From Bacteroidales bacterium (GTDB lineage Bacteria; Bacteroidota; Bacteroidia; Bacteroidales; UBA4417), in contig JAURYB010000066.1 in NCBI GenBank assembly GCA_030654075.1, positions 1 to 64,000 of the forward strand: a stretch of DNA of 64,000 bases, written 5' to 3'. The notes under the pieces were generated by a model. That model was not told the DNA's origin. It searched no databases and saw nothing but the letters and a program-made list of their open reading frames with translations. The position numbers and the translations under genes were made by a program. The stretch's first letter is position 1, and each line of letters starts with the position of its first letter. This document shows, one piece after another, positions 7,881 to 16,032 of this stretch.

Positions 7881-8213
7881 ATGGAACAGAATATGACTTC
7901 TACTACCTTTGAAATTCAAGGTTATCTGGTTACAAAAAACCTGGGTGTAGTCCGTGGAATTATTGTACGCTCACGTTCAATTATTGGTACGATTGGAGCC
8001 GGATTGCAAACCATTATTGGTGGAAACATAACCTTACTCACTGAACTTTGCGAAAAAACCCGTTTGGATGCGTATTCGGAAATGATGATGCACGCTTCAC
8101 AGCTTGGCGCTAATGCTGTGATTGGTATCCGCTATGAATCGGCTGAGGTTATGAGCAATGTTACTGAAGTTATCTGCTATGGTACCGCTGTTTTAGCTGA
8201 ACCTAAGGGATAG
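7881..8213 (+). CDS. YbjQ/UPF0145 family protein
   Basis: 110 residues, the usual length for this family of small, probably cytoplasmic proteins that assemble as oligomers; the biochemical role is not established. The hallmarks are the GYLVTKNLGVVRGIIVRSRS start, a conserved GGNITLLTELCEKTR segment, MMMHASQLGANAVIGIRYE, and a closing VTEVICYGTAV strand. A good promoter lies immediately upstream and the gene appears monocistronic. The ATG at 7881 is favoured because the family motif begins about ten residues later. Confidence 0.93.
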   Translation: MEQNMTSTTFEIQGYLVTKNLGVVRGIIVRSRSIIGTIGAGLQTIIGGNITLLTELCEKTRLDAYSEMMMHASQLGANAVIGIRYESAEVMSNVTEVICYGTAVLAEPKG

Positions 8214-8335
8214 TAATATTTGTTTGATGCGATTTATTCAGAGAGGTATATCACCCTCGCTAAATCTAATTTTAGTTTGGGGGTAATTAAAGCGTTAAAC
8301 AAAACCCTGGAATCGAATACCGAATACCGAATATT

Positions 8336-8812
8336 ATGAATGTTAAAGAGCTTATTCTTAAACTGCAACTGAAAGTTCATCCGGAGGGTGGATATTACAG
8401 GGAAACATACCGCTCAGCCGGAACTGTGACTGCCGATAGCGGAATGGTGCGGAATACCAGCACCGCCATCTACTATTTACTGGAAAACGAAGACAAATCT
8501 CATTTTCACCGCATTCAATCCGATGAACTATGGTTTTTTCACCAGGGACAACCACTGGAAATCTGCGTTATTCTTGGTGATCAATTATTTATTATCCACC
8601 TGGGTAATGAAATTGATAAAGGGGAAGTTCCCCAGGCTATTATTCCTGCTAACTGTTGGTTTGCTTCTTCGGTTAAAAATGCGGTGGGCTATTCGCTGGT
8701 TAGCTGCACAGTTTCGCCAGGATTCGATTTTTCGGATTTTGAACTGGCAGGCAGAGAAAATATGATTCAGCAATACCCACATTTAAAGAACATTATCGAA
8801 AAATATACATGA
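8336..8812 (+). CDS. Cupin family protein (DUF985 / Cupin_5)
   Basis: 158 residues forming a single cupin barrel. The family signature is clear: LKVHPEGGYYRETYRS near the start, TAIYYLL, then FHRIQSDELWFFHQGQPLE, which carries the His and Glu residues of the cupin metal/ligand site, and CWFASSV and SCTVSPGFDFSDFE toward the end. DUF985 proteins resemble sugar epimerase or isomerase cupins; the substrate is unknown. It stands alone, about 120 bases downstream of the YbjQ gene on the same strand. Confidence 0.92.
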   Translation: MNVKELILKLQLKVHPEGGYYRETYRSAGTVTADSGMVRNTSTAIYYLLENEDKSHFHRIQSDELWFFHQGQPLEICVILGDQLFIIHLGNEIDKGEVPQAIIPANCWFASSVKNAVGYSLVSCTVSPGFDFSDFELAGRENMIQQYPHLKNIIEKYT

Positions 8813-8858
8813 CTGGGATTGCACGTCGAGTACGGCGCTTACCTGTATGTTTCTAACA

Positions 8859-9074
8859 TTATGATGCCTTCGAGTGGATTTTTATATCCTTTTGGGTAGC
8901 ATACTCATTTGATTCTTTCGCCAGGTTGTTGATAGTATGGGTGTTAACCAGTAGTTCCAAAACATCCTCGACGTTCTTTAGCTGGTAATCCTTTTGAATT
9001 TGCAACAGTTTATCAAAATTATCTTCCGAAATCCTGATCCACAGGTTACTATATAATTTTTCCCATTTACTCAT
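8859..9074 (-). CDS. Small hypothetical protein
   Basis: 71 residues from the ATG at 9074 (MSKWEKLYSNLWIRISED). An in-frame start ten codons upstream (9104) is possible. The chain is mostly helical and charged (FDKLLQIQKDYQLKNVEDVLELLVNTHTI) and has no signal or membrane segment. No family is recognised; ribbon-helix-helix or antitoxin-like proteins have comparable size, but no diagnostic motif is seen. It converges on the cupin gene. Confidence is moderate because the length is small. Confidence 0.5.
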   Translation of the reverse strand: MSKWEKLYSNLWIRISEDNFDKLLQIQKDYQLKNVEDVLELLVNTHTINNLAKESNEYATQKDIKIHSKAS

Positions 9075-9957
9075 TTTTGTGTTTTTTAGAAACCCGGTTT
9101 TCAAAAATAAACCTGGTTATTATCATATAAAGTCTTTCATTCTATCTCTGATTGTAATTATCCCGAATTTTTTTCGGTTAATCTTTTAGATTTACAATCA
9201 CACTAAAATGTTTAAATGCAATAATTATTCCAATTCTTTATTTCGCTGGTTAATAGATAGATAGCGCTATTTAATTGGCTATCTGTGGGAAAGTCTTGTT
9301 TCAAAACGAAACTGTATTTAATGGTGTTAAAACAATATGCCTGGCAGGTTTTACCCGCATTGATTAAATGGTGAGTTAAGTCAAACCGGGGTCAAAAGTA
9401 AAGCCATAATTTGCAATTTCAGTAGTCATTCCTGGTAGCCGGAGTGTTTTTATACTGGTTTTTATAAGGGATTGTCCAAACCTGTTTCAGAATACAAAAT
9501 GTGATAATTATGCAACTTGTTTTCAGAAACAAGTAACGCTAAATACTTCAAATACATTTAATTATGTAGCCTGATACATTGCGGAGACTTGCAAATATGT
9601 CGGATTAATAAATTCCTGAAATAAATAATATGAAAGCAGCAGAATACCCTATGGATGAGCTCAATACAAATGCTGAGAGTCTCTCACTGTTTTGTTTTTT
9701 AAAATATGGCACTTAAGGAGATGGAACCTTAATGGGTGACGGAAATTCATAGATGTTAAAGGTGCTGATTATCTGAAACTTTAAATTTTAAATTTTTTAA
9801 AATCACAGTAAAATAAATATACATTCTGAGGGAGGAGGTGAATCGGGGGAAAATCAGCGTTAAATGAATTAACTACCATAATATCAGGAATAAAGAATTA
9901 ATTTGCTAAGCTTTTATCCTGATTTTATTCATGTTTTTTTTGTTTTATAAGAGTGAA

Positions 9958-9997
9958 TGTAAATATATGTACATTATGTGTAAATATATCGTACATT
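9958..9997 (+). promoter_or_regulatory. Paired TGTA-N8/9-TACA direct repeats (candidate operator)
   Basis: TGTAAATATATGTACATT at 9958-9975 is repeated with one extra base at 9979-9997. The two start 21 bases apart, about two helical turns. Each is an imperfect palindrome (TGTA...TACA), as expected for a dimeric regulator binding cooperatively. They lie 155-194 bases before the ATG of the hybrid kinase gene. Confidence 0.4.
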
Positions 9998-10011
9998 TAA
10001 ACAGATTTACA

Positions 10012-10047
10012 GCCTTTCGGCCTCTTAATTTAAATAAGAGGAAAGGC
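10012..10047 (+). other. Leader hairpin before the hybrid kinase gene
   Basis: GCCTTT and CCTCTTA pair with TAAGAGG and AAAGGC across a CGG bulge and an AT-rich loop, giving a 13-bp stem. No T run follows, so it is more likely a 5' UTR structure than a terminator. Confidence 0.45.
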
Positions 10048-10151
10048 AGATATTCTCAACGTATAAAATGAAGGCCTATTTCCAGGATGCTGTTTAATAG
10101 TTCACGCTCAATCTCACTCCATGCTATATTGCATGCTATCAAAAAGCTACG

Positions 10152-13100
10152 ATGACCGAAAATTACGAACAACTTATTTTAAATGCAGAATTTGGTTTTG
10201 CCTTTCATAAGATCATACTTGATGATTGCGGGAAGCCGGTTGACTTTGAGTTTCTTGAGGTTAACCCTGCCTTTGAAAAATTGATTGGCAAACCAGCAGC
10301 GGTTATAAAAAACCAGCGGGTTACAGAGTTATTTCCCGGAAAATATCAGGGTGAAAACGATGAGATTGCACTATATGGTGAAATTGCGTTGCATGGAGGA
10401 ACCAGGGAGTCGGAATACTTTTCGGAGTCCCTAAGCCGCTGGTATAAAGTTCAGGTTCAGTCGAATAATAAACTATTCTTTTCGACTATCTATTTTGATA
10501 TTACAGAAGCTAAAAGACAATTTGAGGAATTAGAAGAGTTCTTTTTGTTAAACCTTGATCTTTTGGCAATTATAGATTTTGAGGGAAATTTTATAAGTTT
10601 TAATGATGCCTGGAAGAGTTTATTAGGGTATCCGCCGGAAGAACTGGGAACCCAAAAACTTACTGAGTTGATTCATCCGGAAGATATTGATTTCGTTTTA
10701 CGCCTGATTACAAAACTTGGCGTAAATTTTGAGCCAACTACAGTTGTTAGCCGTTTCAAATGCAGAAACGGCAAATACAGCGTAATTGAATGGAGTATGA
10801 GTTCCAGGGGAAATCTTATTTATACCAAGGGACGTGATATTACCGAACAAGCAGAAAATGAAGAAGCACTACTCAATAGCATTAATAAGTGGGAAGCCAT
10901 AATTTCGGCATCCCCTGATGGAATTGGAGTGGTTTCACTTAGCGGCAACATACAAGTCTTGTCGGATAAGCTGGTAGCCATGTACGGTTTTTCTAATAAA
11001 GATAAAGAGGAATATTATGGCAAATCGTTTTTCACTTTTATTCACCCTTCTGATCATAAAAGACTAACAGACAATATTACGCGTTTGCTAGCCGGAGAAA
11101 AGAAAGATGAAATAACAGAATATCAGGCCGTTAAAAAGAATGGTGATCATTTTTTTATTGATGTAAATTCGGCTGTTTTGCGTGATTCAAAAGGTAATCC
11201 TATAAGTATCTTATTTATAGGACGAGACATAACTGAGCGCAAACGAGTAGAAGAAACAATACAAAATGAAAGAAAATTGTTCCGGACCATCATTGACCTG
11301 CTACCGGAAGCTGTTTATGTGAAAGATACAGAAGGCAGAAAGATACTGGCTAATCCACAGGAAGTTCTATTGGCAGGCAAAAGGTCAGAGGTTGAAATAA
11401 TCGGCAAATCCGATTTTGACTTATACCCGGAGAACGCCGCAGAAAAGGCATACTCTGAAGATATGCAGGTTCTTGATTCACTGAAACCGATATTAAATGT
11501 GGAAGGAACCTTTACCGGTCAGGACTCGGTAGAACATTGGCTCCAGGTATCAAAAGTACCTTTGGTTAATACAAAAGGAGAGATCACAGGAATAGTCGGT
11601 GTAACACAGGATATCACTGCCCGCAAATTGGTAGAACGGAAACTCCGGGAAAGTGAAGCCAACTTTCGGAACTTCTTTGAAACAATGGATGATATGGTAT
11701 TTATCGCAAATATGGATGGCGAAATATTTCATATCAATACATCAGTGTCTGCAAAATTAGGATATACACTGAATGAATTAGTTGGTTTAAAAATCATTGA
11801 CCTCCACCCTTTAGATAAACGTTCGGAAGTCGAGCAGATTTGTATTGAAATGTTTGATGGAAAGCTGGATGCATGTTTTATACCCCTGGTCCGTAAGGAT
11901 AAATCTCTTGTACCTGTCGAAACCAGGGTTTGGTTTGGGGCTTGGGGTGGTGAGGAGTGTTTGTTCGGTTTATCAAAGGATTTGAGTAAAGAGAAGGAGT
12001 CGTTAAAGAAATTTAATAAAATTTTCGACAATAACCCCGCGCTTATGGCTATCAGCACTATACCGGATAGAAGATTTACTGAAGTTAATCATGTATTTCT
12101 AGCCAAGACAGGATACTCAAAAGCAGAAGTTATAGGCAAAACAGCCAACGAACTCGGGCTTTATACAGAGAGTAAAGTACAAAGTGAAATTTCGGATGAT
12201 ATTCGCAGAGAAGGTGCTACACACAATCGTGAGCTGAAATTAAGAACCAAATCAGGAATGATTCTGAATGGACTTTTCTCAGGTGAAATCATTGAAAGCC
12301 TGGATGAAAAATATTTTCTTTCAGTAATGGTCGACATAACTGAAAGTAAGAAATTGGAAGAAGATATTCACCTGCAAAATGATTTTTACAGCATAGCTTC
12401 CAGGGTTTCTGAACGCTTAATCCAATCCGATTTTGAACAACTTGACAGCGAAATAAACCAGGCATTGCTGGTACTCGGTAAATTTAATAAAGTTGACAGA
12501 ACCTATATTTTTGATTTTGACAATGTTACAGATACAATAAACAACTCATTTGAGTGGTGTGCCGATGGTGTAAGCCCTCAAATAAATAATTTGCAAGGTA
12601 TTCCATTTTCAACAGTCCGGCGGTGGAAAGAAACTTTTCTGAAGAATGAGTATATTTATATTGAATCAGTAAGTGAATTGCCCAAAGAACTACAAATAGA
12701 GAAAGATATCCTGGAGCCACAAGGAATAAAATCACTGGTTTGTGTTCCTATGTTTTATGGCCCTTCACTGATTGGTTTTATTGGCTTTGATTCTGTGACA
12801 GAGATTAAGCATTGGAATGAGCAGGTAATTATTTTACTCAAAGTTTTTGCCAATGTTCTTGCCGGTGTTATTTATAAACAAAAAACAGAAGCGGCACTCT
12901 TTAAAGCCAAAGAAGATGCCGACAATGCCAATTCCGCGAAAAGCGAGTTTCTTGCCAACATGAGCCACGAAATACGAACACCGCTGAACGGAATAATTGG
13001 CTTTACGGAATTACTTTTAAAAACACCCCTAAATACGAACCAGCAACAGTTTGCGGAAAATGTAAACATGTCCGGGCATTCGTTGCTGGATATTATCAAC

Positions 13101-14483
13101 GATATACTCGACTTCTCGAAAATTGAGGCTGGCAAAATGGATCTGGAACTTATTAAAACCGACATTTTTGAACTCTCAGAGCAAGCGTCGGATATTATAA
13201 AATACCATTCATCAAAAAAAGAACTCGAACTTTTGTTGAACATTCAGCCAGGAATACCACGATATGCCTTTGTAGATGCAATACGACTTAAACAAATTTT
13301 GGTTAACCTGATAGGAAATGCGGTAAAATTTACGGATTCAGGAGAGGTTGAATTAAAAGTGACGTTTGAGCCAAAAGGCCATCGTGGTATTTTTAATTTC
13401 GCGGTTCGCGACACAGGAATCGGTATCAGTAAGGAACAGCAAGGGAAATTGTTCAAAGCATTCTCGCAGGCCGATACAACTACAACCCGGAAATTCGGCG
13501 GTTCCGGATTAGGTCTGGTTATATCAAATATGTTGGCTGAAAAAATGGGAAGCGGAATACATATCAAAAGTATTGAAGGAGAAGGTTCTGAATTTTATTT
13601 TGCTATAGAAACCGACTATGAAGAAGGAGAAGCGTTTGATTTTAGTCCGCTCAAAGATATCAGGCGGGTTTTGGTTATTGACGATAACGACAATAACCGT
13701 CTTATTCTTGAGCACACATTCAAAAGTTGGGGGATTGGTTTTACCGGCTCTAATAACGGATATGACGCTATTAAAATAATTGAAACTTCTGAGGCTTTTG
13801 ATGTGGTTATAGTCGATTATCACATGCCGGAACTAAACGGAATTGATACTATCAGGTTAATACGGAATCAATTATTGCTCCCGCCCGAAACACTTCCTGT
13901 GATCCTGCTGCACAGTTCTTCGGATGATGTTGCCCTTTATTCGGAAAGCAAGAAATTAGGAGTCCTCTATAAGCTGATAAAGCCGGTTAAATCTCAGGAT
14001 TTGTTGCATTATCTCCGAAATATAAAGAGCCTGCCAACCAAACAAATCAAAACCTGCAAAAAGGCAGTTATAGGACAAGTAACCATTAAATCAACCCGGT
14101 TCAAAACCCCGGTAATACTTGTTGCAGAGGATAATCCAATCAACATGATTCTTATCACAACGCTGATTGGAAAAATTGTGCCTAAAGCTGAACTCGTGAT
14201 ATCGCGAAACGGTATTGAAGCAATTGATTTGTTTGAGAGAAAACAACCAGATCTCATCTTTATGGATATACAAATGCCTGAAATGAATGGTTTAAACGCC
14301 GCTGCCGAAATAAGAAAGCGTGAAAAGGATACAGATGGCGGAGTTACTATTATTGCTTTAACTGCAGGTTCTGTTAAAGGTGAAGAACAAAGGTGTATGG
14401 ATGCGGGAATGGACGCGTTTCTTACAAAACCAATTAATCAGGACCAATTATTCTCGGTGTTGAAAAAATATTTAACTGAGTAA
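10152..14483 (+). CDS. Soluble hybrid histidine kinase with six PAS domains, GAF and two receivers
   Basis: 1443 residues with no membrane segment, so a cytoplasmic sensor. Domain order: PAS-like units at about 1-120, 130-240, 245-368, 370-497, 498-620 and 620-738, several closing with the typical DIT motif; GAF at about 745-915; HisKA with phospho-accepting His939 in MSHEIRTPLNG; HATPase at about 1045-1160 with GNAVKFTDSG and GGSGLGL; receiver 1 with Asp1222 in IVDYHMPELNG; receiver 2 with Asp1372 in FMDIQMPEMNG. All key residues look intact. A partner Hpt protein is encoded at 18338. The paired operator-like repeats and hairpin upstream suggest regulated expression. The ligands are unknown. 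Confidence 0.95.
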   Translation: MTENYEQLILNAEFGFAFHKIILDDCGKPVDFEFLEVNPAFEKLIGKPAAVIKNQRVTELFPGKYQGENDEIALYGEIALHGGTRESEYFSESLSRWYKVQVQSNNKLFFSTIYFDITEAKRQFEELEEFFLLNLDLLAIIDFEGNFISFNDAWKSLLGYPPEELGTQKLTELIHPEDIDFVLRLITKLGVNFEPTTVVSRFKCRNGKYSVIEWSMSSRGNLIYTKGRDITEQAENEEALLNSINKWEAIISASPDGIGVVSLSGNIQVLSDKLVAMYGFSNKDKEEYYGKSFFTFIHPSDHKRLTDNITRLLAGEKKDEITEYQAVKKNGDHFFIDVNSAVLRDSKGNPISILFIGRDITERKRVEETIQNERKLFRTIIDLLPEAVYVKDTEGRKILANPQEVLLAGKRSEVEIIGKSDFDLYPENAAEKAYSEDMQVLDSLKPILNVEGTFTGQDSVEHWLQVSKVPLVNTKGEITGIVGVTQDITARKLVERKLRESEANFRNFFETMDDMVFIANMDGEIFHINTSVSAKLGYTLNELVGLKIIDLHPLDKRSEVEQICIEMFDGKLDACFIPLVRKDKSLVPVETRVWFGAWGGEECLFGLSKDLSKEKESLKKFNKIFDNNPALMAISTIPDRRFTEVNHVFLAKTGYSKAEVIGKTANELGLYTESKVQSEISDDIRREGATHNRELKLRTKSGMILNGLFSGEIIESLDEKYFLSVMVDITESKKLEEDIHLQNDFYSIASRVSERLIQSDFEQLDSEINQALLVLGKFNKVDRTYIFDFDNVTDTINNSFEWCADGVSPQINNLQGIPFSTVRRWKETFLKNEYIYIESVSELPKELQIEKDILEPQGIKSLVCVPMFYGPSLIGFIGFDSVTEIKHWNEQVIILLKVFANVLAGVIYKQKTEAALFKAKEDADNANSAKSEFLANMSHEIRTPLNGIIGFTELLLKTPLNTNQQQFAENVNMSGHSLLDIINDILDFSKIEAGKMDLELIKTDIFELSEQASDIIKYHSSKKELELLLNIQPGIPRYAFVDAIRLKQILVNLIGNAVKFTDSGEVELKVTFEPKGHRGIFNFAVRDTGIGISKEQQGKLFKAFSQADTTTTRKFGGSGLGLVISNMLAEKMGSGIHIKSIEGEGSEFYFAIETDYEEGEAFDFSPLKDIRRVLVIDDNDNNRLILEHTFKSWGIGFTGSNNGYDAIKIIETSEAFDVVIVDYHMPELNGIDTIRLIRNQLLLPPETLPVILLHSSSDDVALYSESKKLGVLYKLIKPVKSQDLLHYLRNIKSLPTKQIKTCKKAVIGQVTIKSTRFKTPVILVAEDNPINMILITTLIGKIVPKAELVISRNGIEAIDLFERKQPDLIFMDIQMPEMNGLNAAAEIRKREKDTDGGVTIIALTAGSVKGEEQRCMDAGMDAFLTKPINQDQLFSVLKKYLTE

Positions 14484-14695
14484 AGTCGCTCGGTTGAAGA
14501 AATGCTGTTGCTGGCTGATGCAAGGTAGGATAACTGTGCTTCCTGGTATTTAATAAAAAGAAAAATATTATTTGGTTATTTTATGAGAACCATATTAGGT
14601 TGATCTTATACATGGTATGCCCGGCTATACTAAAATATCACTTCTATTTTAGCCGTATTCAGAACTAAATTTGTAATTTCCCGATTAAATGTTTT

Positions 14696-14726
14696 TTGTA
14701 TTCAACCGGATAATTTCTTACTTTCG
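14696..14726 (+). promoter_or_regulatory. Promoter of the Lys/Ala-rich exported protein
   Basis: TTG at 14696-14698 and TACTTTCG at 14719-14726 are spaced by 20 bases, one mismatch from the Bacteroidota consensus TTG-N19-TAnnTTTG. The ATG follows at 14751. Confidence 0.55.
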
Positions 14727-14750
14727 AACGACCTTTTAAATCTAAGAATT

Positions 14751-15467
14751 ATGAAAAAAAGTATCCTGCTCATTTCCATATTTGTTTTAGGATTGATCTC
14801 CCAACTGCAGGCCCAGGCTGTTTATGCTACTTCTGCCGGAGATAAGTATCACAAAAAAGATTGCCAGTACGTAAAATCAGGGGATGTTAAGTCCATGAGC
14901 CTGGATGAAGCCAAAGGCAAAGGATTAACCCCATGTTCGGTTTGCTTTAATGAAACACCCGCAAAGGCAGCTGTCGAAACCAAATCAGGTGTTAAGACAG
15001 AAGCCACAAAATCAAAAGCTGATATTCAAAAGGAAGCTGAAAAAACCAAACTAGTTGAAAAAAAGGAAGCGGATAAAGCAAAAGCTGAAGCAAAAAGAGA
15101 AGCTGACAAAGTTAAAATAGCACAAAAAAAAGAAGCTGAAAAAGTGAAGAAAGAAGCTGAAAAAGCTAAAATAGCGGCAAAAAAAGAAGCCGATAAAACG
15201 AAAGCTGAAGCAAAGAAACAAGCTGACAAAGCAAAATTAGAAAAAGCAAAAGCAGCTGAAAAAGCAAAGAAAGAAGCAGAAAAGACCAAATTAGCGCAAA
15301 AGAAAGAAGCTGATAAAGCCAAAATAGAAGCTAAGAAAGAAGCCGACAAAGCCAAAGCAATAAAAATAAAAGAAGCTGAAAAGGCTAAAGCAGAAGCAAA
15401 GAAGGAGGCAGAAGCAAAGAAAGAAGCAGAAGCAAAAAGAAAAGCGGAAGAAAAGAAAAAGAAATAA
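14751..15467 (+). CDS. Exported zinc-ribbon-like protein with long Lys/Ala/Glu repeat tail
   Basis: 238 residues. Residues 1-22 are a signal peptide (LLISIFVLGLISQLQAQA). Residues about 23-67 form a small metal-binding-like module: VYATSAGDKYHKKDCQYV followed by LTPCSVCF. It has the His-x3-Cys and Cys-x2-Cys pattern often found beside nucleases and in Ada-like metal sites. From residue about 80 to the end the chain is almost only Lys, Ala and Glu in repeats such as KKEADKAKAEAK, predicted to be one long charged single helix of about 150 residues. The tail ends abruptly in Lys residues. The function is unknown; an envelope spacer or nucleic-acid/polyanion binder is possible. The repeat DNA is prone to length change. 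Confidence 0.8.
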   Translation: MKKSILLISIFVLGLISQLQAQAVYATSAGDKYHKKDCQYVKSGDVKSMSLDEAKGKGLTPCSVCFNETPAKAAVETKSGVKTEATKSKADIQKEAEKTKLVEKKEADKAKAEAKREADKVKIAQKKEAEKVKKEAEKAKIAAKKEADKTKAEAKKQADKAKLEKAKAAEKAKKEAEKTKLAQKKEADKAKIEAKKEADKAKAIKIKEAEKAKAEAKKEAEAKKEAEAKRKAEEKKKK

Positions 15468-16032
15468 TTGGGATTGGTTGATTTGTTATACGTGCTTTTT
15501 AGAATTAAATTAGAAGTAACTCATATATAACTTAGGTTGAGATTTAGATAAAGGTCTGGTATCTATCCGCTCAACCTTAATCTCAGCCTTAACCTTTTTG
15601 AATTTGTACTAAAGTTATTCTTTTGGGACTAAATTGCCCTTATTGAAGGACTAATCAGCTTGATTATAAGGTGATTTTGCCACAGATTTACTCATATAAT
15701 ATTTTCTTTTCAAAGGTATTCACTTTGGCAGGCACTTCGGCAGGCTCAATGTAGCACTCAGTACATCGCGTGATACCGCTTCGCAGATTCCACAGATTTA
15801 AACTGCTTTTAGCCGTTTTTTAAAATAAATTTGATCATAAAACATTAATAACTGTCTGTAAAACTTAGCGAACCTTAGCGTAGCGGTCTCATGAGCGAAG
15901 CGAATAACAAAGCAATCTCATCGAAGGTAATCTATGTGATAGTTCGACAAACTCACTACAAGTCTGTGGCATATATCAGTTTGTCACTACTTTAAATTAA
16001 CTGATTAGTTACAATTATTTTAATTTGGCGCA
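15468..16032. other. Intergenic region with dispersed repeat copy B
   Basis: No gene is seen. It contains copy B of the dispersed element (15530-15658), a cttcggcaggctca-type motif (15736-15760), and low-complexity stretches with AGCGAA/TTAGCG motifs (15865-15910). It lies upstream of the GH31 gene, and no clear promoter is found. Confidence 0.6.
15530..15658. repeat. Dispersed repeat element, copy B (short core)
   Basis: It starts with TTAGGTTGAGATTTAG and continues with CTCAACCTTAATCTCAGCC, then TTATTCTTTTGGGACTAAA and GGACTAATCAG. This matches copy A (7356-7558) over both flanks, while the hexamer core is reduced to about 20 bases. The two inverted ends can pair. Confidence 0.75.

Larger units (their letters stand above)
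9105..10151. other. 1-kb AT-rich intergenic region upstream of the PAS kinase
   Basis: No gene is supported. A 28-codon frame begins at 9630 but has nothing to back it. The distal part carries two TGTA-N-TACA direct repeats (9958-9997) and a hairpin (10012-10047) just before the kinase gene. The rest shows no recognised RNA or repeat. Confidence 0.6.

Noticed and set aside
9630-9716. 28-codon frame MKAAEYPMDELNTNAESLS...
   Set aside because: Too short, no promoter box or homologue evidence visible; it may be chance in an AT-rich gap.
9640-9780. Possible riboswitch-like segment (CTGAGAGT, GGAGATGGAACC)
   Set aside because: The words recall TPP-type motifs, but the conserved order and pairing are absent, and the kinase gene is 370 bases away.
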